The notes under the pieces: generated by a model
What the model saw: only the letters and a program-made list of their open reading frames with translations
What the model was told of the DNA's origin: nothing
Databases searched by the model: none
Shown here: in pieces, positions 1 to 6,148 of the stretch
Layout: each line of letters opens with the position of its first letter
Numbering within the stretch: position 1 is the stretch's first letter
DNA from: Caldifarciminota bacterium
GTDB lineage: Bacteria; Hydrothermota; Hydrothermia; S141-80
Length of the DNA: 6,403 nucleotides
Assembly: GCA_015490255.1 (NCBI GenBank)
Contig: WFYF01000216.1
Span: forward strand, 1 to 6,403
Direction: 5' to 3'
Position numbers and translations under genes: made by a program

Positions 1-552
1 CTTCTGGGGACCCTGGCCCTCCTTCACGCCGTCCTGCTGTTCTGGCTCCTGCTCCAGAGGGTTTTTGCAGGTTCCCTGGCCGTGTCCCTGGCCATCTGGG
101 GCATGATCGTCTGGACCTTTTCCGCCGTGGTCCATCAGATCGCCCCGCTGGTGGATCCGGGGCTCCAGGGATGGGCCTTCGTCCTCCTCTGGGGCGGGCA
201 CGGGCTCTTTGCGGCCGGCGTGCTGCTTCACCTTTCCGGGGCCGGGCTCTGGTGGTGGGCCGTGCTGGTCTATGGAATCGGGTGGCTGGTGGGCCTCCGG
301 GTGCCCCTCCCCGGAGGGGTAGCGGTGATTCCCCCCATAGTGCTGGGCCTGGGGAGTCTGCTGCTCTATCTGGGAGGGTCTTTCGGGACGTCCTGGGGCA
401 TCTGGCTGGCCGGCCTGGCGGGGCTTTTCCTCGCGCTGTTCCCGGACGCGGGGATCGCCGGTGATTTCCTGCCCTTTCTGCCCGTTCTGGGGGCAACGCT
501 GCTGCTTGCCGGGAGCCTTCGGGAGCTTGTCCATGATTCGCGGATCTTTTAA
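1..552 (+). CDS. Polytopic membrane protein, C-terminal part (5' truncated)
   Basis: The frame is open from base 1 to a TAA at 550-552, giving 183 visible residues; the true start lies before the window. An internal GTG at 82 exists, but coding character continues upstream, so the gene is treated as partial. The protein is extremely hydrophobic, rich in Leu, Gly and Trp, with about seven candidate membrane segments (roughly residues 1-18, 25-44, 58-77, 83-99, 107-125, 131-148 and 156-173) and very few charges until the short polar tail RELVHDSRIF. Several His residues (9, 45, 67, 77) lie in or beside membrane segments and could be ligands, but nothing shows this. I do not recognise the family. 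It overlaps the next gene by 20 bp, which suggests co-translation with the cassette downstream. Confidence is high for a membrane protein and nil for function. Confidence 0.75.
   Translation, partial: LLGTLALLHAVLLFWLLLQRVFAGSLAVSLAIWGMIVWTFSAVVHQIAPLVDPGLQGWAFVLLWGGHGLFAAGVLLHLSGAGLWWWAVLVYGIGWLVGLRVPLPGGVAVIPPIVLGLGSLLLYLGGSFGTSWGIWLAGLAGLFLALFPDAGIAGDFLPFLPVLGATLLLAGSLRELVHDSRIF
521..525 (+). promoter_or_regulatory. Ribosome binding site for the PATAN-roadblock gene
   Basis: GGGAG lies seven bases before the ATG at 533. It supports that start over the in-frame ATG at 461, which would add 24 Cys/Pro-rich residues that are simply the other reading of the membrane-protein gene. Confidence 0.6.
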
Positions 553-1324
553 GGGACTCCAGGAATTTGTGCGGGTGTGCAACGCTCTGACGGAGGATGG
601 CGAGTCCGCCCTGGTGGAGGTGAACGCGGGGGGCGAGCGGGGGGAGGTGGTGTTTGTGAAGGGCAATCTCCACACCGCCCGTTTGGGAAGCCAGGAGGGC
701 ATCTCGGCCCTGCGGGCCATTCTCCAGAGCGAGAACATCAGCTTTCTGGTCCGGGAAGCTCCGGAGCCCCTTCCCCGGAAGAACGTCTTTGTGTCGCTTT
801 CTACCGTCATGGAGAACATCGGGATTCCCAGCACCTTCCCGTCCCTGAACGGTCCACCGGTGGACGAAGACATTCCTTCCGGGGTGGTCACGGAGGTCCG
901 CATCCCGGAAAGCGCTGAAGAGCGGGTGGACGATCCCAGAGTCCAGCGGGCCATCCAGGTTTTTAACCTGGTGGGGGTGGAGAGGGTGGTTTATGCCCAT
1001 CAGGGAAGGGTCCGGACCTTCCGGGGGTTTGGGGAGCGGGATGCCCACGCCCCTCCGTCGGTCGGGGAGCTTCGGGAAATCCGGAACAGGGCCCAGCGGT
1101 GGGTGGACCAGATTATGTTGCTGTTCAACGCCTCCGGGGGCATCCATCGCGACCAGCGGCTGCCCCAGAAAATCCTTCTCGCCTTCCCGGGAGGGGATCG
1201 GTGGCTCTGGGCAAAGCGGGACGGGGAAGACCTTTATGTGGTCTGGCTGGACACCTCCAAGCTGAACGTGCCCGAAACGGATGTGCTGGAACAGGTTGAA
1301 AAAACCCTCATGGGGGCGGTGTGA
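533..1324 (+). CDS. PATAN (DUF4388) plus roadblock/LC7-like protein
   Basis: A predicted soluble cytoplasmic protein of 263 residues with no signal peptide or membrane segment. Residues 1-95 resemble a PATAN/DUF4388 domain: an opening IRGSFKGLQEFVRVCNAL helix, then the characteristic GEVVFVKGNLHTA strand-turn-strand (37-49), then an E-G-x-x-A-L helix (55-60). Residues 100-132 form an acidic, Pro-rich linker. Residues 135-263 look like a roadblock/LC7 fold: a helix (RVQRAIQVFN), a hairpin (VERVVYAHQGRVRTF), a long helix (177-200), a three-strand part (KILLAFPGGDRWLWAKRDG, LYVVWLDTSKLN) and a closing helix. Roadblock proteins such as MglB bind or activate Ras-like GTPases, and PATAN proteins work with such systems and with type IV pilus machinery, so a regulatory scaffold role is inferred. 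No GTPase gene is in the window. Both domain calls rest on pattern reading; PATAN is the surer of the two. The stop overlaps the next start by one base. Confidence 0.7.
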   Translation: MIRGSFKGLQEFVRVCNALTEDGESALVEVNAGGERGEVVFVKGNLHTARLGSQEGISALRAILQSENISFLVREAPEPLPRKNVFVSLSTVMENIGIPSTFPSLNGPPVDEDIPSGVVTEVRIPESAEERVDDPRVQRAIQVFNLVGVERVVYAHQGRVRTFRGFGERDAHAPPSVGELREIRNRAQRWVDQIMLLFNASGGIHRDQRLPQKILLAFPGGDRWLWAKRDGEDLYVVWLDTSKLNVPETDVLEQVEKTLMGAV

Positions 1325-2034
1325 TGCTTTCGCAGGAGGAAATCCGCACGGCTGTGCTCCAGTTTACGCAGGGGAAAATCGGGCTTGTGGCCTCGGAAGA
1401 TCAGGTTGCTCTGGCGGGACAGCCTTCCGTCCCTGAGGAGAGCCTGGAAAGCGTGGATCCGGAGGGATTGCGCAACTTCCTCCGGGAATTTCCGGACCTC
1501 ACCCGGGAGTGGGGGATGCCGGAATGGGTGGGCATTGAGTTCGGTGGAGAAACCCTGTTTCTCCATCCCCGGGGAGAGATCTGGGTAGGGGTATGGAAGG
1601 ACGGAGGGCTGTCACAGTTTGCATCCTTCCAGGCTTTCGTTCAGCAACGCATGCCGGACTTTCTCGCCCTGATGCGGAAAAAACTCCTTCAGGACTTTGA
1701 GGAAATCCTCCGGTGTGTCCGCTTTCTCACCGCACGCCTGGAGGAGCGGTGGGGGAAAGCCCTGGTGCGTCTGGTGTTCTGGTTTTCCCTCCCTCCCCAT
1801 CTCCGGCGTTTTGTGCGGAAACCGGAAGCGGTGATGGAACACGAGAACCTCTCCCGGAAAGATCTGGAACAGGCGCTGCAGCGTGCCCTCCACCGGTTCG
1901 TCTCCCGTCTCAGCCGGGCCTGGGGGCGGGAGACGGTGCGCCGGGAGATCCTCCACGCCCTGCGTACTCCCCATCCCGACCGCCCCACTGGATGTGTCCG
2001 GGAACGCCTCCAGAAATTCCTCCCTCCCCTCTGA
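1324..2034 (+). CDS. Uncharacterised protein, possible short roadblock-like N-terminus and basic helical C-terminus
   Basis: A 236-residue protein not matched to any family I know. The ATG at 1324 shares its A with the preceding TGA and lies seven bases after GGGGG (1312-1316); a GTG at 1321 is possible but too close to that site. Residues 3-100 could be a degenerate roadblock-like domain: a helix (SQEEIRTAVLQF), a hairpin (KIGLVASEDQVALAG), a helix (LRNFLREFPDL), then WVGIEFGGETLFLHPRGE and IWVGVWKDG. This last block parallels KILLAFPGGDRWLWAKRDG and LYVVWLD in the preceding gene. Residues 103-236 are mainly helical, rich in Arg, Leu and Trp and strongly basic, with heptad-like stretches at 118-150 and 176-213; this half may bind a partner, nucleic acid or membrane surface. 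There is no signal peptide. Tight coupling on both sides suggests it works with the two PATAN proteins. The gene is well supported; the domain reading is tentative. Confidence 0.65.
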   Translation: MLSQEEIRTAVLQFTQGKIGLVASEDQVALAGQPSVPEESLESVDPEGLRNFLREFPDLTREWGMPEWVGIEFGGETLFLHPRGEIWVGVWKDGGLSQFASFQAFVQQRMPDFLALMRKKLLQDFEEILRCVRFLTARLEERWGKALVRLVFWFSLPPHLRRFVRKPEAVMEHENLSRKDLEQALQRALHRFVSRLSRAWGRETVRREILHALRTPHPDRPTGCVRERLQKFLPPL

Positions 2035-2035
2035 A

Positions 2036-2722
2036 ATGCCTTCAACGTTCCGGCTGTATTTTCTGATCAAAAACGTGTCCACCATGACCTCCGCCCTGAT
2101 GTGGGCCATGGAAAGCCGGCACGACCTCCTTTTCGCCCAGTCGGAAGAGGAGGCCCGCCGGCACATTCTCCATTACACACCCGACTTTTTTGTCCTCCAT
2201 CACAGCGCCCTTCATCCCCGGAGCATCCAGTTCGTGTTTGAGTTGAAGCGAAAACACCCCTTCATGATCCCGGTGTTCTGGCTGGAGAAGCCCGTACGCA
2301 TTCCCACCGACGCCCTGCCGGTGTGGCAGCGCAAGCTGGGGCTTGCCTTTGACGCGTGGATCTCGGAAATCGGGGAAAAGCGGGGCATTACGGGGACCCT
2401 TCAGCCGGGAGAATACGACCTGGAAGATGTGCTCACCACCCTGCATCTTGAAGGGGCCACCGGAACCCTTGAGGTGCTCACCCGCCAGTCCTGGGGATGG
2501 ATTTTCCTGAAAGAAGGCACCGTGGTCCATGCCCAGATCGGGCGCCTCACCGGGGAACCGGCGGTGGTGCGCCTGTTCATCACTTCCGTGGGTGCTCCTC
2601 CCACCCATTTTCAGTTCCTCCGGGACTTTCCCCCCCGCATCCCCGGACCCACCATCTTCAAGCCTCTTGACGTCCTGCTCCTTGACGTGGAGCGGAAGGT
2701 GGACGAGGCACGGGAGAGATGA
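2036..2722 (+). CDS. Pseudo-receiver plus PATAN (DUF4388) protein
   Basis: A 228-residue protein. The ATG at 2036 follows the previous TGA by one base. No good Shine-Dalgarno is visible, so re-initiation by coupling is likely; an in-frame ATG at 1883 would add 51 residues read from the other gene's frame. Residues 4-112 have receiver-like alternation: a strand (FRLYFLI), a helix, DLLFAQ, a helix (EEEARRHIL), DFFVLHHSAL, a helix, IPVFWLEKP, a helix, AFDAWI. The phospho-acceptor Asp expected at the end of strand 3 is His55, and the acidic pair after strand 1 is missing (IKN), so Asp phosphorylation is unlikely. Residues 117-200 are a clear PATAN domain: ITGTLQPGEYDLEDVLTTL, the TGTLEVL strand, WGWIFLKEGTVVHAQIG and the LTGEPAVVRLF helix. 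Receiver plus PATAN is a known combination (cyanobacterial PatA-type regulators). A phosphorylation-independent protein-interaction role is inferred. The TGA overlaps the BtuF-like gene start. Confidence 0.7.
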   Translation: MPSTFRLYFLIKNVSTMTSALMWAMESRHDLLFAQSEEEARRHILHYTPDFFVLHHSALHPRSIQFVFELKRKHPFMIPVFWLEKPVRIPTDALPVWQRKLGLAFDAWISEIGEKRGITGTLQPGEYDLEDVLTTLHLEGATGTLEVLTRQSWGWIFLKEGTVVHAQIGRLTGEPAVVRLFITSVGAPPTHFQFLRDFPPRIPGPTIFKPLDVLLLDVERKVDEARER

Positions 2723-3495
2723 TGCTCCTGCTCATCCTTTCCCTCCGGGTGGTCAGCCTTGCCCCCAGCCTCACGGAAATGGTGCTCTTTCTCGGGAAGG
2801 CTTCTCTCCTGGTCGGGGTAACCGTCCACGATACGTTCCGGACCGTGGCCGGTCTTCCCCGGGTGGGCGGGTTTGCGCGCCCTGACTTTGAGGCCCTGGT
2901 CCGGCTTCAACCGGATCTCGTGCTGCTCACCCACACCCAGGAGCCCCTGTTCCGGGAGAGTCTCGCAAAACTTCGCCTTCCGTACCGGGTGATCTCCACG
3001 GCCCGTCTGGGGGATCTTCTGTCTTCCCTGGACACCCTCTCCCGCCTCTTTCAGGCATCAGAGGGGAAAGAACTCCGTGCGCGTCTGGACAGTCTGCTCG
3101 TCCATCTCCACGGGTTCACCCAGCCTGTTCCCGTGCTCATCGTGGTCTCCCGGGCCCCCGGCAGTCTGGAAGGGCTGTATGTGGCCGGTCAGGAGACCTT
3201 TTACAGCGACCTGTTTTCCCGTGTGGGACTTGTGAATGTGGTCCGTCAGCAGGGATATGTCCCGCTGGACCTGGAGCGGGCCCTGGACCTGTCTCCGCGC
3301 TGGATTCTGGACATCACGGGAGATCGGAACGCCGACCTGTATGCGCCCTTTCGCCCGGACAGCGTGCTGTTTCTTCCGCCGGATCCCTATCTCCGCCCGG
3401 GCCTCTGTGCCCTGTGGCATTTCGGAACGCAATGGGGAAGAAAAAGCCTTTTCAGCTCCATCCCCTGTCCACCGTCGGCGGCCACCGCCCGGTGA
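2719..3495 (+). CDS. BtuF-like (cobalamin/siderophore family) substrate-binding protein
   Basis: A 258-residue protein of the cluster of ABC-transporter binding proteins that bind vitamin B12, haem or ferric siderophores. The first lobe starts with RVVSLAPSLTEMVLFLG (10-26), then VGVT, then VGGFARPDFEALVRLQPDLV (49-68), closely following the BtuF pattern (conserved ERIVALKPDLV-like block). A long linking helix follows (about 100-130). The second lobe has VPVLIVVSRAP, a GQETFYSDLFSRVGLVNVV block and LERALDLSPRWILDIT. Two adjacent ATGs (2719, 2722) are possible; GGGAG at 2712-2716 is better spaced for 2722. No earlier in-frame start exists after the TGA at 2683. Oddly, only about seven hydrophobic residues precede the first strand, with no normal signal peptide or lipobox, and no permease or ATPase gene is nearby. 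Export and ligand are therefore uncertain. The 3' end overlaps rsmH by 64 bp. Confidence 0.8.
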   Translation: MMLLLILSLRVVSLAPSLTEMVLFLGKASLLVGVTVHDTFRTVAGLPRVGGFARPDFEALVRLQPDLVLLTHTQEPLFRESLAKLRLPYRVISTARLGDLLSSLDTLSRLFQASEGKELRARLDSLLVHLHGFTQPVPVLIVVSRAPGSLEGLYVAGQETFYSDLFSRVGLVNVVRQQGYVPLDLERALDLSPRWILDITGDRNADLYAPFRPDSVLFLPPDPYLRPGLCALWHFGTQWGRKSLFSSIPCPPSAATAR

Positions 3496-4382
3496 TGGTG
3501 ACGGAAGTTCTGGAAGCCCTGGCCCTCCGGCCGGGGGACAGGGTGGTGGACGGCACCGCGGGCCTGGGGGGACACACCCGGGCCCTGGCGGAAAGGGTGG
3601 GGATGGAAGGTATGGTGGTGGCTTTTGAAAAAGACCCCCTTACGTTTTCCGTGCTGGTGGAACGCGTTCGGAGCCTTCCCCAGGTTCGTCCCGTCCACGC
3701 TTCCTATCACGAGATGTCCCGCTTCCTTTCTCCGGCCTCTGTGCAGGGGGTTCTCCTGGACCTGGGCCTCTCCTCTTTCCTTCTGGAGGCCAGCGGCCGG
3801 GGATTCAGCTTCCGGAAGCCCGACGAGCTCCTGGACATGCGTTTCAACCCGGAGGAGGGAGAGCCCCTCTATCGCCGATGGCGGGAACTCCATCCGGAGA
3901 AACTTGCGGAAATTCTCACGCAGTATGGGGAAATCCGCCGGGCCCTGCCCCTTGCCCGGGCCATGTTTGACCGGAAACCCCGAACGGTGGGGGAGCTCAA
4001 CGACGTGATCCTGACCCGTGCTCCCCGGGGAGGGACACGGTTGCTCCGGAAGGTCTATCAGGCGCTGCGCATCTGGATCAACCGGGAACTGGAGATCCTC
4101 CAGATGGGTCTGTGCGCCGCCTGGCAGGTTCTGACCCCCGGCGGGCGGCTGGTGGTCCTTTCCTATCACTCTCTGGAAGACCGCCTGGTCAAATGCGTCC
4201 GGCATCTTCCGGGGGTCCGTGTGCTGTATCCCCGGGGACGGACGCCCCAACCCGGGGAGGTTGCCGAAAATCCCCGGTCCCGGAGTGCGCGACTCCGGGC
4301 TTTTGTGAAGGAAGGTGAGGATGCAGTGGCGGTGGATGCTTGTCTTCGGATTCTGGCTCGTTGCGCTCACCCTGGCCAATAG
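3432..4382 (+). CDS. rsmH: 16S rRNA (cytosine(1402)-N(4))-methyltransferase RsmH
   Basis: RsmH (MraW) transfers a methyl group from S-adenosylmethionine to N4 of C1402 in the 16S rRNA of the 30S subunit. This 316-residue protein has the usual length and signatures: GGHRPVMVTEVLEAL (16-30), the SAM-binding VVDGTAGLGGHT loop (38-49), AFEKDP (64-69), LLDLGLSS (108-115), RGFSFRKPDELLDMRF (123-138), YQALRIWINREL (209-220), LSYHSLEDRLVK (243-254) and NPRSRSARLRA (280-290). The ATG at 3432 has only a weak ribosome site. A GTG at 3414 is possible. The ATG at 3495 is stop-coupled to the preceding gene but would remove the conserved H-x-P-V motif, so 3432 is preferred. The family normally ends near residue 293; the last 20 or so residues are an extension that overlaps the ftsL-like gene. 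As in many bacteria it opens a dcw cluster, but mraZ is absent before it. Confidence 0.95.
   Translation: MGKKKPFQLHPLSTVGGHRPVMVTEVLEALALRPGDRVVDGTAGLGGHTRALAERVGMEGMVVAFEKDPLTFSVLVERVRSLPQVRPVHASYHEMSRFLSPASVQGVLLDLGLSSFLLEASGRGFSFRKPDELLDMRFNPEEGEPLYRRWRELHPEKLAEILTQYGEIRRALPLARAMFDRKPRTVGELNDVILTRAPRGGTRLLRKVYQALRIWINRELEILQMGLCAAWQVLTPGGRLVVLSYHSLEDRLVKCVRHLPGVRVLYPRGRTPQPGEVAENPRSRSARLRAFVKEGEDAVAVDACLRILARCAHPGQ
4308..4315 (+). promoter_or_regulatory. Ribosome binding site for the ftsL-like gene
   Basis: AAGGAAGG ends five bases before the ATG at 4321, inside the 3' end of rsmH. It favours 4321 over the in-frame GTG at 4315, which overlaps the site itself. Confidence 0.6.
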
Positions 4383-4620
4383 TCTGCTGCTCGGGTGGGC
4401 GCGGGAGCTTCGCAGGCTGGAAGAAGAACGGCTCCGGAAGGAGGTGGAACTCCGCCGGATCCAGGGAGAAGTCTATCGGGAGTACAGCTATGAACGGTTA
4501 CGACGGCGTTTTCTTGGATCGGGTTTCAAAGTGGCGGATCCAGGGGTTCTTTATCCTTCTCTGGCTCCTGGCCGGGATCGCACTGATCCGGATCGCGGCC
4601 CTGGTGTTTCAGGACGTTAA
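4321..4620 (+). CDS. ftsL: FtsL-like cell division protein
   Basis: A 99-residue bitopic protein with the FtsL layout: a short cytoplasmic start (MQWRW), one membrane helix (about 6-26), a charged coiled coil (about 27-62, with LRRLEEERLRKEVELRRIQ) and a short tail. FtsL is poorly conserved in sequence and is recognised mainly by this shape and by its place between rsmH and ftsI, as here. In the family it pairs with FtsB and FtsQ and activates the FtsWI septal synthase. GSGFKVADPGVLYPS (66-80) resembles the family's post-coil region. Residues from about 80 on are Pro/Gly/Arg/Asp-rich and are read from the same DNA as the FtsI membrane helix, so they may not be functionally constrained. The gene overlaps rsmH by 62 bp and ftsI by 131 bp. 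The assignment rests on synteny plus topology. Confidence 0.8.
   Translation: MQWRWMLVFGFWLVALTLANSLLLGWARELRRLEEERLRKEVELRRIQGEVYREYSYERLRRRFLGSGFKVADPGVLYPSLAPGRDRTDPDRGPGVSGR
4478..4482 (+). promoter_or_regulatory. Ribosome binding site for ftsI
   Basis: GGGAG ends seven bases before the ATG at 4490 and lies inside the ftsL-like gene. It fixes the ftsI start; the alternative in-frame ATG at 4340 would add 50 residues of Ser/Gly-rich out-of-frame sequence. Confidence 0.65.
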
Positions 4621-6148
4621 ACCGCCAAGACCCGTTCGGATCGGCATCAAAACCCACGCTCCCCGGGGAGAAATCCTGGGCCGCAACGGTTTTCCCCTGG
4701 CCACCAGCGTGGGCGTGCTGAAGGTTTATGCCTATAAAAACCACCGTTCCCAGCGCAAACTTCTCCGGTATGGCCTGCGCGTGCCCCGGGTGAAGCCCAA
4801 CCGTCTCACCTATGTGGGGGAACTTCCCTACTCCAGACGCACGGAAGAAGCCCTGCGCAACGCCCGCATCCAGGGCATCCGGCTGGTTCCGGGCTTCGGC
4901 AGGGACGTCCCCGCGGGAAAGGCCCTTCTGCCTGTGGTGGGGCATCTCCGGAAGGACGAGGTGGGAGGGTCCGGCCTGGAACTGTGGCTGGAGGATCTCC
5001 TGCAGGGAGAGGAAGGGTTTGAGGTAGTGTTTGTCCGGCAGCGGGGAGGACGGGCTGTCCTGGTTCCCCCCTTTTACCCCTCCCACCGGGTTCGCCCCGG
5101 GAAACCTGTCCGGGTTTCCATTGATCCGGACATCTCCGACCACCTGTATCGCCTGCTTGTGGACCATGTCCAGGCGGTGGAAGCCCGGAGAGGTGCCATC
5201 CTGGTGCTGGATCCCCAGACCGGAGAAATTCTTGCGTGGGTGGAACATCCTCCAGAGAAGGGAACGCTCCGGTTCCTCACCGCCCCCTATGAGCCCGGAT
5301 CGGTGATGAAGGTGGCCACCTATCTCACAGCGCTGGAAAGCGGATGGAAGCTCACCGACACCCTCCGGGTCCCCGGACGGACCATCCGCATCCAGCGGCA
5401 TCTGTTCCGGGAGAGTTCGGATTCCGCCGTGGGCTGGCTCACGCTGGAACGGGCGCTGGTGTGGTCTTCCAACATCGCCACCGCCCGGCTTGCCTTCCGC
5501 ATCGGAGCCCGGGAGCTTTATACCACGCTCCGGCGGCTGGGCATCGGCACCCCCACCGGCATCACCTTTCCCGGTGAGAACCCCGGAAAACTCAGGTCTT
5601 TCGCCACCTGGGACAGCGTGGATCTGGCTTCGGTGGCCATCGGCCAGGGGTATCTTGTGAACGCCCTTCAGGTGGCCCTGGTGTATGCGGCGGTGGCCAA
5701 CGGCGGGAAACTCCTTCCTCCTCGCCTGATTCTTTCAGTGGACGGCCAGCCCACAACCCCGCCCCCACCGTTGAGGACCATCGCCGACCCGGGCACCATC
5801 GCTTCTCTGCAGCAGGCTTTTCTTCAGGTGGTGGAGCGGGGAACCGGCCGGCGGGCCCGGGTTCCGGGCCTGCTGGTGGCGGGAAAAACCGGCACCGCCC
5901 AGAAGGTGGATTCCCTCACCGGGCGGTATTCGTTCCGGAAACTGCTGACCTCTTTTGTGGGTTATTTCCCTGCCGAGGCACCGGAATACGTGATCTATGT
6001 GCTTGTGGATGAACCTGCACGGGGACGAAGCGGCGGTGCGGTGGCCGCTCCCCTGTTCCGGGAGGCCGCCTCATGGCTCTGGCATCACGTGTCGTGGAAA
6101 CGGGCCCGCGCAAAAGCCATCCGCTCCTTCTCCAGTATCACCAGGTAG
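4490..6148 (+). CDS. ftsI: Peptidoglycan D,D-transpeptidase FtsI (class B penicillin-binding protein)
   Basis: FtsI (PBP3) cross-links septal peptidoglycan together with FtsW. This 552-residue protein has a short cytoplasmic end, one membrane helix (about 19-40, FFILLWLLAGIALIRIAALVF), the class B pedestal opening APRGEILGRNGFPLATS (57-73), and a transpeptidase domain from about GAILVLDPQTGEILAWV. All three catalytic motifs are present: SVMK with nucleophile Ser271 and Lys274, SSN at 326-328, and KTGT at 466-469. The length is near the low end for the family and there is no PASTA domain, so it is closer to division PBP3 than to SpoVD or PBP2x types with C-terminal extensions. The start at 4490 has a well-placed GGGAG. 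The first 43 codons overlap the ftsL-like gene out of frame, and the last 25 codons overlap the deacetylase gene. Confidence 0.93.
   Translation: MNGYDGVFLDRVSKWRIQGFFILLWLLAGIALIRIAALVFQDVKPPRPVRIGIKTHAPRGEILGRNGFPLATSVGVLKVYAYKNHRSQRKLLRYGLRVPRVKPNRLTYVGELPYSRRTEEALRNARIQGIRLVPGFGRDVPAGKALLPVVGHLRKDEVGGSGLELWLEDLLQGEEGFEVVFVRQRGGRAVLVPPFYPSHRVRPGKPVRVSIDPDISDHLYRLLVDHVQAVEARRGAILVLDPQTGEILAWVEHPPEKGTLRFLTAPYEPGSVMKVATYLTALESGWKLTDTLRVPGRTIRIQRHLFRESSDSAVGWLTLERALVWSSNIATARLAFRIGARELYTTLRRLGIGTPTGITFPGENPGKLRSFATWDSVDLASVAIGQGYLVNALQVALVYAAVANGGKLLPPRLILSVDGQPTTPPPPLRTIADPGTIASLQQAFLQVVERGTGRRARVPGLLVAGKTGTAQKVDSLTGRYSFRKLLTSFVGYFPAEAPEYVIYVLVDEPARGRSGGAVAAPLFREAASWLWHHVSWKRARAKAIRSFSSITR
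6060..6065 (+). promoter_or_regulatory. Ribosome binding site for the polysaccharide deacetylase
   Basis: GGGAGG, a near-perfect Shine-Dalgarno, ends seven bases before the ATG at 6073, inside the 3' end of ftsI. It argues that the 76-bp overlap is real. Confidence 0.6.

Noticed and set aside
171..464. Plus-strand open frame inside the membrane-protein gene
   Set aside because: An Arg/Gly/Pro-rich shadow of a strongly hydrophobic gene; no ribosome site or motif.
1883..2035. Upstream extension of the pseudo-receiver gene to the ATG at 1883
   Set aside because: The extra 51 residues are Pro/Ser/Gly-rich and read the preceding gene out of frame, and the receiver-like fold begins just after the ATG at 2036.
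1612..2166. Minus-strand open frames over the unknown gene and pseudo-receiver gene
   Set aside because: The plus-strand genes here have coherent domains, coupled starts and the same direction as all neighbours; the antisense products show no fold-like pattern.
3387..4379. Long minus-strand open frame (330 codons) opposite rsmH
   Set aside because: It lies exactly over rsmH, whose motifs are unmistakable. The translation is Pro/Gly/His/Gln-rich with no recognisable domain, as expected for an antisense frame in GC-rich DNA.
4526..5401. Minus-strand open frame (291 codons) opposite ftsI
   Set aside because: Antisense to the FtsI pedestal and catalytic region; low-complexity-like composition and no motif.
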